A stretch of DNA of 7,780 bases from Candidatus Methanomethylophilaceae archaeon (lineage in GTDB: Archaea > Thermoplasmatota > Thermoplasmata > Methanomassiliicoccales > Methanomethylophilaceae), in assembly GCA_017475875.1 (NCBI GenBank), contig JAFVET010000004.1, forward strand, positions 1-7,780, read 5' to 3'. Positions 6,411-7,780 of this stretch are shown here, in pieces (within the stretch, counting starts at the first letter, position 1; each line of letters opens with the position of its first letter). The notes beneath the pieces are model-generated. The model saw only the letters and a list, made by a program, of their open reading frames with translations, was not told the DNA's origin and ran no database searches. Both the position numbers and the translations under genes were made by a program.

Positions 6411-7780
6411 ATGGACATATTCCCTTATGGATACCGTCCCGGCCAGAAGGAACTCGTGGACTTCATATCGTCCACGGTTTCCGAAGGTGGGATCGGTGTC
6501 ATCGAGGCGGGGACCGGGACGGGCAAGACCGTCTCGTCCCTGTCCGGTTCCCTGCCGCACGTTCTGGGCACGGACCGCAAACTCATCTATCTGACGAGGA
6601 CCAAGTCGCAGCAGAAGCAGGTCGTCGAGGAGGCCTCGGCGTTGAAGGTGCCCGTGCTCTGCATCGCGTTGCAGGGGCGCTCCGCACAGTCCTGCCCGAT
6701 GATGAGGGACGACCCCGACCTCTCGACCGGGACCTCGGAGGAGATCTCCGGTCTGTGTTCGGCTTTCAAGCGCAAAGGTCCCGACGGCCACAGCGCCTGT
6801 CCGTATTTCGACACCATTTCCACGGTCGACCTGGACGCATGGGCGCGTGAGGTCCGCGAGGTCCATCCGGACCCGGAGGAGTTCAGGTCCATGTGCGAGG
6901 CCGAGGGGCTCTGTCCCTACGAGTTCTCCAAGCTCCTCCTGCCCAAGGCCGATGTGATCTCCGTCCCGTATCCTTTCGTGTTCTCGCCTGTCATATTCTC
7001 GCGTTTCAAGGACTGGGTCGGGATCTCGGAGGAACGGATGTCTCTGGTCGTGGACGAGGCCCACAACCTTCCGGACTATCTGCGCGACCTCCTCACGGCC
7101 GAACTCTCTTCCTACGGTCTGGAACACGCCGAGAAGGAGGCCTTGGAGTACGGGGACAGCGGTCTGTTCGACGGGATATCGGTGTCCGATGTCACATCCG
7201 TCCTCAGGGAGATGCTCGGCATCGCCATCCGCGAGTATCTGATCGACGACGACGGTCTCCTTCCGCCTGATTTCCTGCAGGAGCAGATGCTGTACAGGCT
7301 GGGGATAACCAGCGGGACCTTGGAGAACCTCCTCCGCACCATGATCGACATGGGGGAGCAGATCGCGGAGTCCAAGAAATCCAAGAAGAAGCTGCCGAGG
7401 TCGTACGTCCGCTCGCTTGGCAATTTCCTAAGGTTCTGGCTCACCAGCGACGACCGTTACTACATAACCATGATCCTCGGCGGCGACAACCCCCGTTTCC
7501 AGGTCTATTGCATGGACCCGTCCCTGGCCGCGGGCCCGCTCCGGAACTGCAGGTCGTCGATATGCATGTCCGGTACATTGGCACCCCTGGACGCCTATAT
7601 CCGGGAGCTAGGGCTCGACGGAGCCGTGGCGTTCACCAGCGCCACTTCGTTCTCCAAGGACAACATGCTCACCCTGTACTCCGGCGGTGTTTCCATGAAG
7701 TACGAGGAGAGGTTCGAAGAGCGCAACTACCGCGAGCTGCTCTCCGAGATAAAGACCTGTGTAGGCGCGGTGCGGGTGAA
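6411..7780 (+). CDS. XPD/Rad3-family Fe-S DNA helicase (3'-truncated)
   Basis: Superfamily 2 DNA helicase of the XPD/Rad3/DinG group, which unwinds DNA 5' to 3' using ATP; archaeal members are linked to DNA repair, though their exact role is debated. The frame stays open from the ATG at 6411 to the window end, giving 456 codons; archaeal XPD is usually about 600-650 residues, so some 150-200 are outside, including the final helicase motifs. Visible: the Q-like start YGYRPGQKELV (6-16); Walker A GTGTGKT (34-40); LTRTKSQQKQ (61-70); four cysteines placed as in the XPD 4Fe-4S domain (95, 116, 130, 168, the last in LCPYE); Walker B DEAH (215-218); an arch-like helical region; and MSGTLAPLDAY (386-396) opening the second motor domain. 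No clear SD precedes the ATG, so translation probably depends on the gene two bases upstream. XPD is preferred over DinG because of the cysteine pattern. Confidence 0.94.
   Translation, partial: MDIFPYGYRPGQKELVDFISSTVSEGGIGVIEAGTGTGKTVSSLSGSLPHVLGTDRKLIYLTRTKSQQKQVVEEASALKVPVLCIALQGRSAQSCPMMRDDPDLSTGTSEEISGLCSAFKRKGPDGHSACPYFDTISTVDLDAWAREVREVHPDPEEFRSMCEAEGLCPYEFSKLLLPKADVISVPYPFVFSPVIFSRFKDWVGISEERMSLVVDEAHNLPDYLRDLLTAELSSYGLEHAEKEALEYGDSGLFDGISVSDVTSVLREMLGIAIREYLIDDDGLLPPDFLQEQMLYRLGITSGTLENLLRTMIDMGEQIAESKKSKKKLPRSYVRSLGNFLRFWLTSDDRYYITMILGGDNPRFQVYCMDPSLAAGPLRNCRSSICMSGTLAPLDAYIRELGLDGAVAFTSATSFSKDNMLTLYSGGVSMKYEERFEERNYRELLSEIKTCVGAVRV

Noticed and set aside
1..7780. A hidden defence, mobile or CRISPR system
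   Set aside because: Every frame with sensible composition is explained by the seven genes. There are no spaced repeats, terminal inverted repeats, transposase or integrase motifs, or tRNA-like attachment sites.

Overview
The window (about 60% GC by eye) carries seven protein genes, all on the + strand and packed almost without gaps. Two are cut by the window edges. The organism is an archaeon. The evidence is an aRF1/eRF1-type release factor, an XPD/Rad3-type Fe-S helicase, an archaeal-looking TATA box and strong Shine-Dalgarno (SD) sites. The protein resemblances suggest a Thermoplasmata-related methanogen of the Methanomassiliicoccales type. That placement is inference from memory of family members and needs a search to confirm.

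Block 1 (2-3365) is a tightly coupled translation cluster: release factor aRF1 (5' end outside the window), arginyl-tRNA synthetase argS starting directly after the aRF1 stop, and a GNAT acetyltransferase starting one base after the argS stop. The GNAT frame shows a clear anomaly. Its last 34 codons run through a GC-rich hairpin with a pyrimidine tail, a short direct repeat and the TATA box of the next operon, and they end inside the next gene's SD. Codon 166 is CGA, one transition away from TGA, and codon choice changes sharply from that codon on. The conserved protein probably used to end there, or still does.

Block 2 (TATA box 3313-3318, genes 3376-7780) starts with a class V aminotransferase, best read with a TTG start, followed by D-3-phosphoglycerate dehydrogenase (serA). 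Together they could supply the first two steps of phosphorylated serine biosynthesis, with the aminotransferase acting as phosphoserine aminotransferase. A small protein follows (DUF6015-like; winged-helix-like middle and acidic tail), then, two bases later, the first 456 codons of an XPD-family DNA helicase that has Walker A, DEAH and four Fe-S cysteines. Its remaining motifs lie beyond the window.

The only non-coding stretch of any size is the region around 3261-3375, described under its own features. I see no RNA gene, mobile element, CRISPR array or integration site. All six stop codons in the window are TGA. This is mostly a housekeeping region. The points most worth a second look are the GNAT tail and promoter overlap, the unassigned phosphoserine aminotransferase role, and the uncharacterised protein coupled to the helicase.
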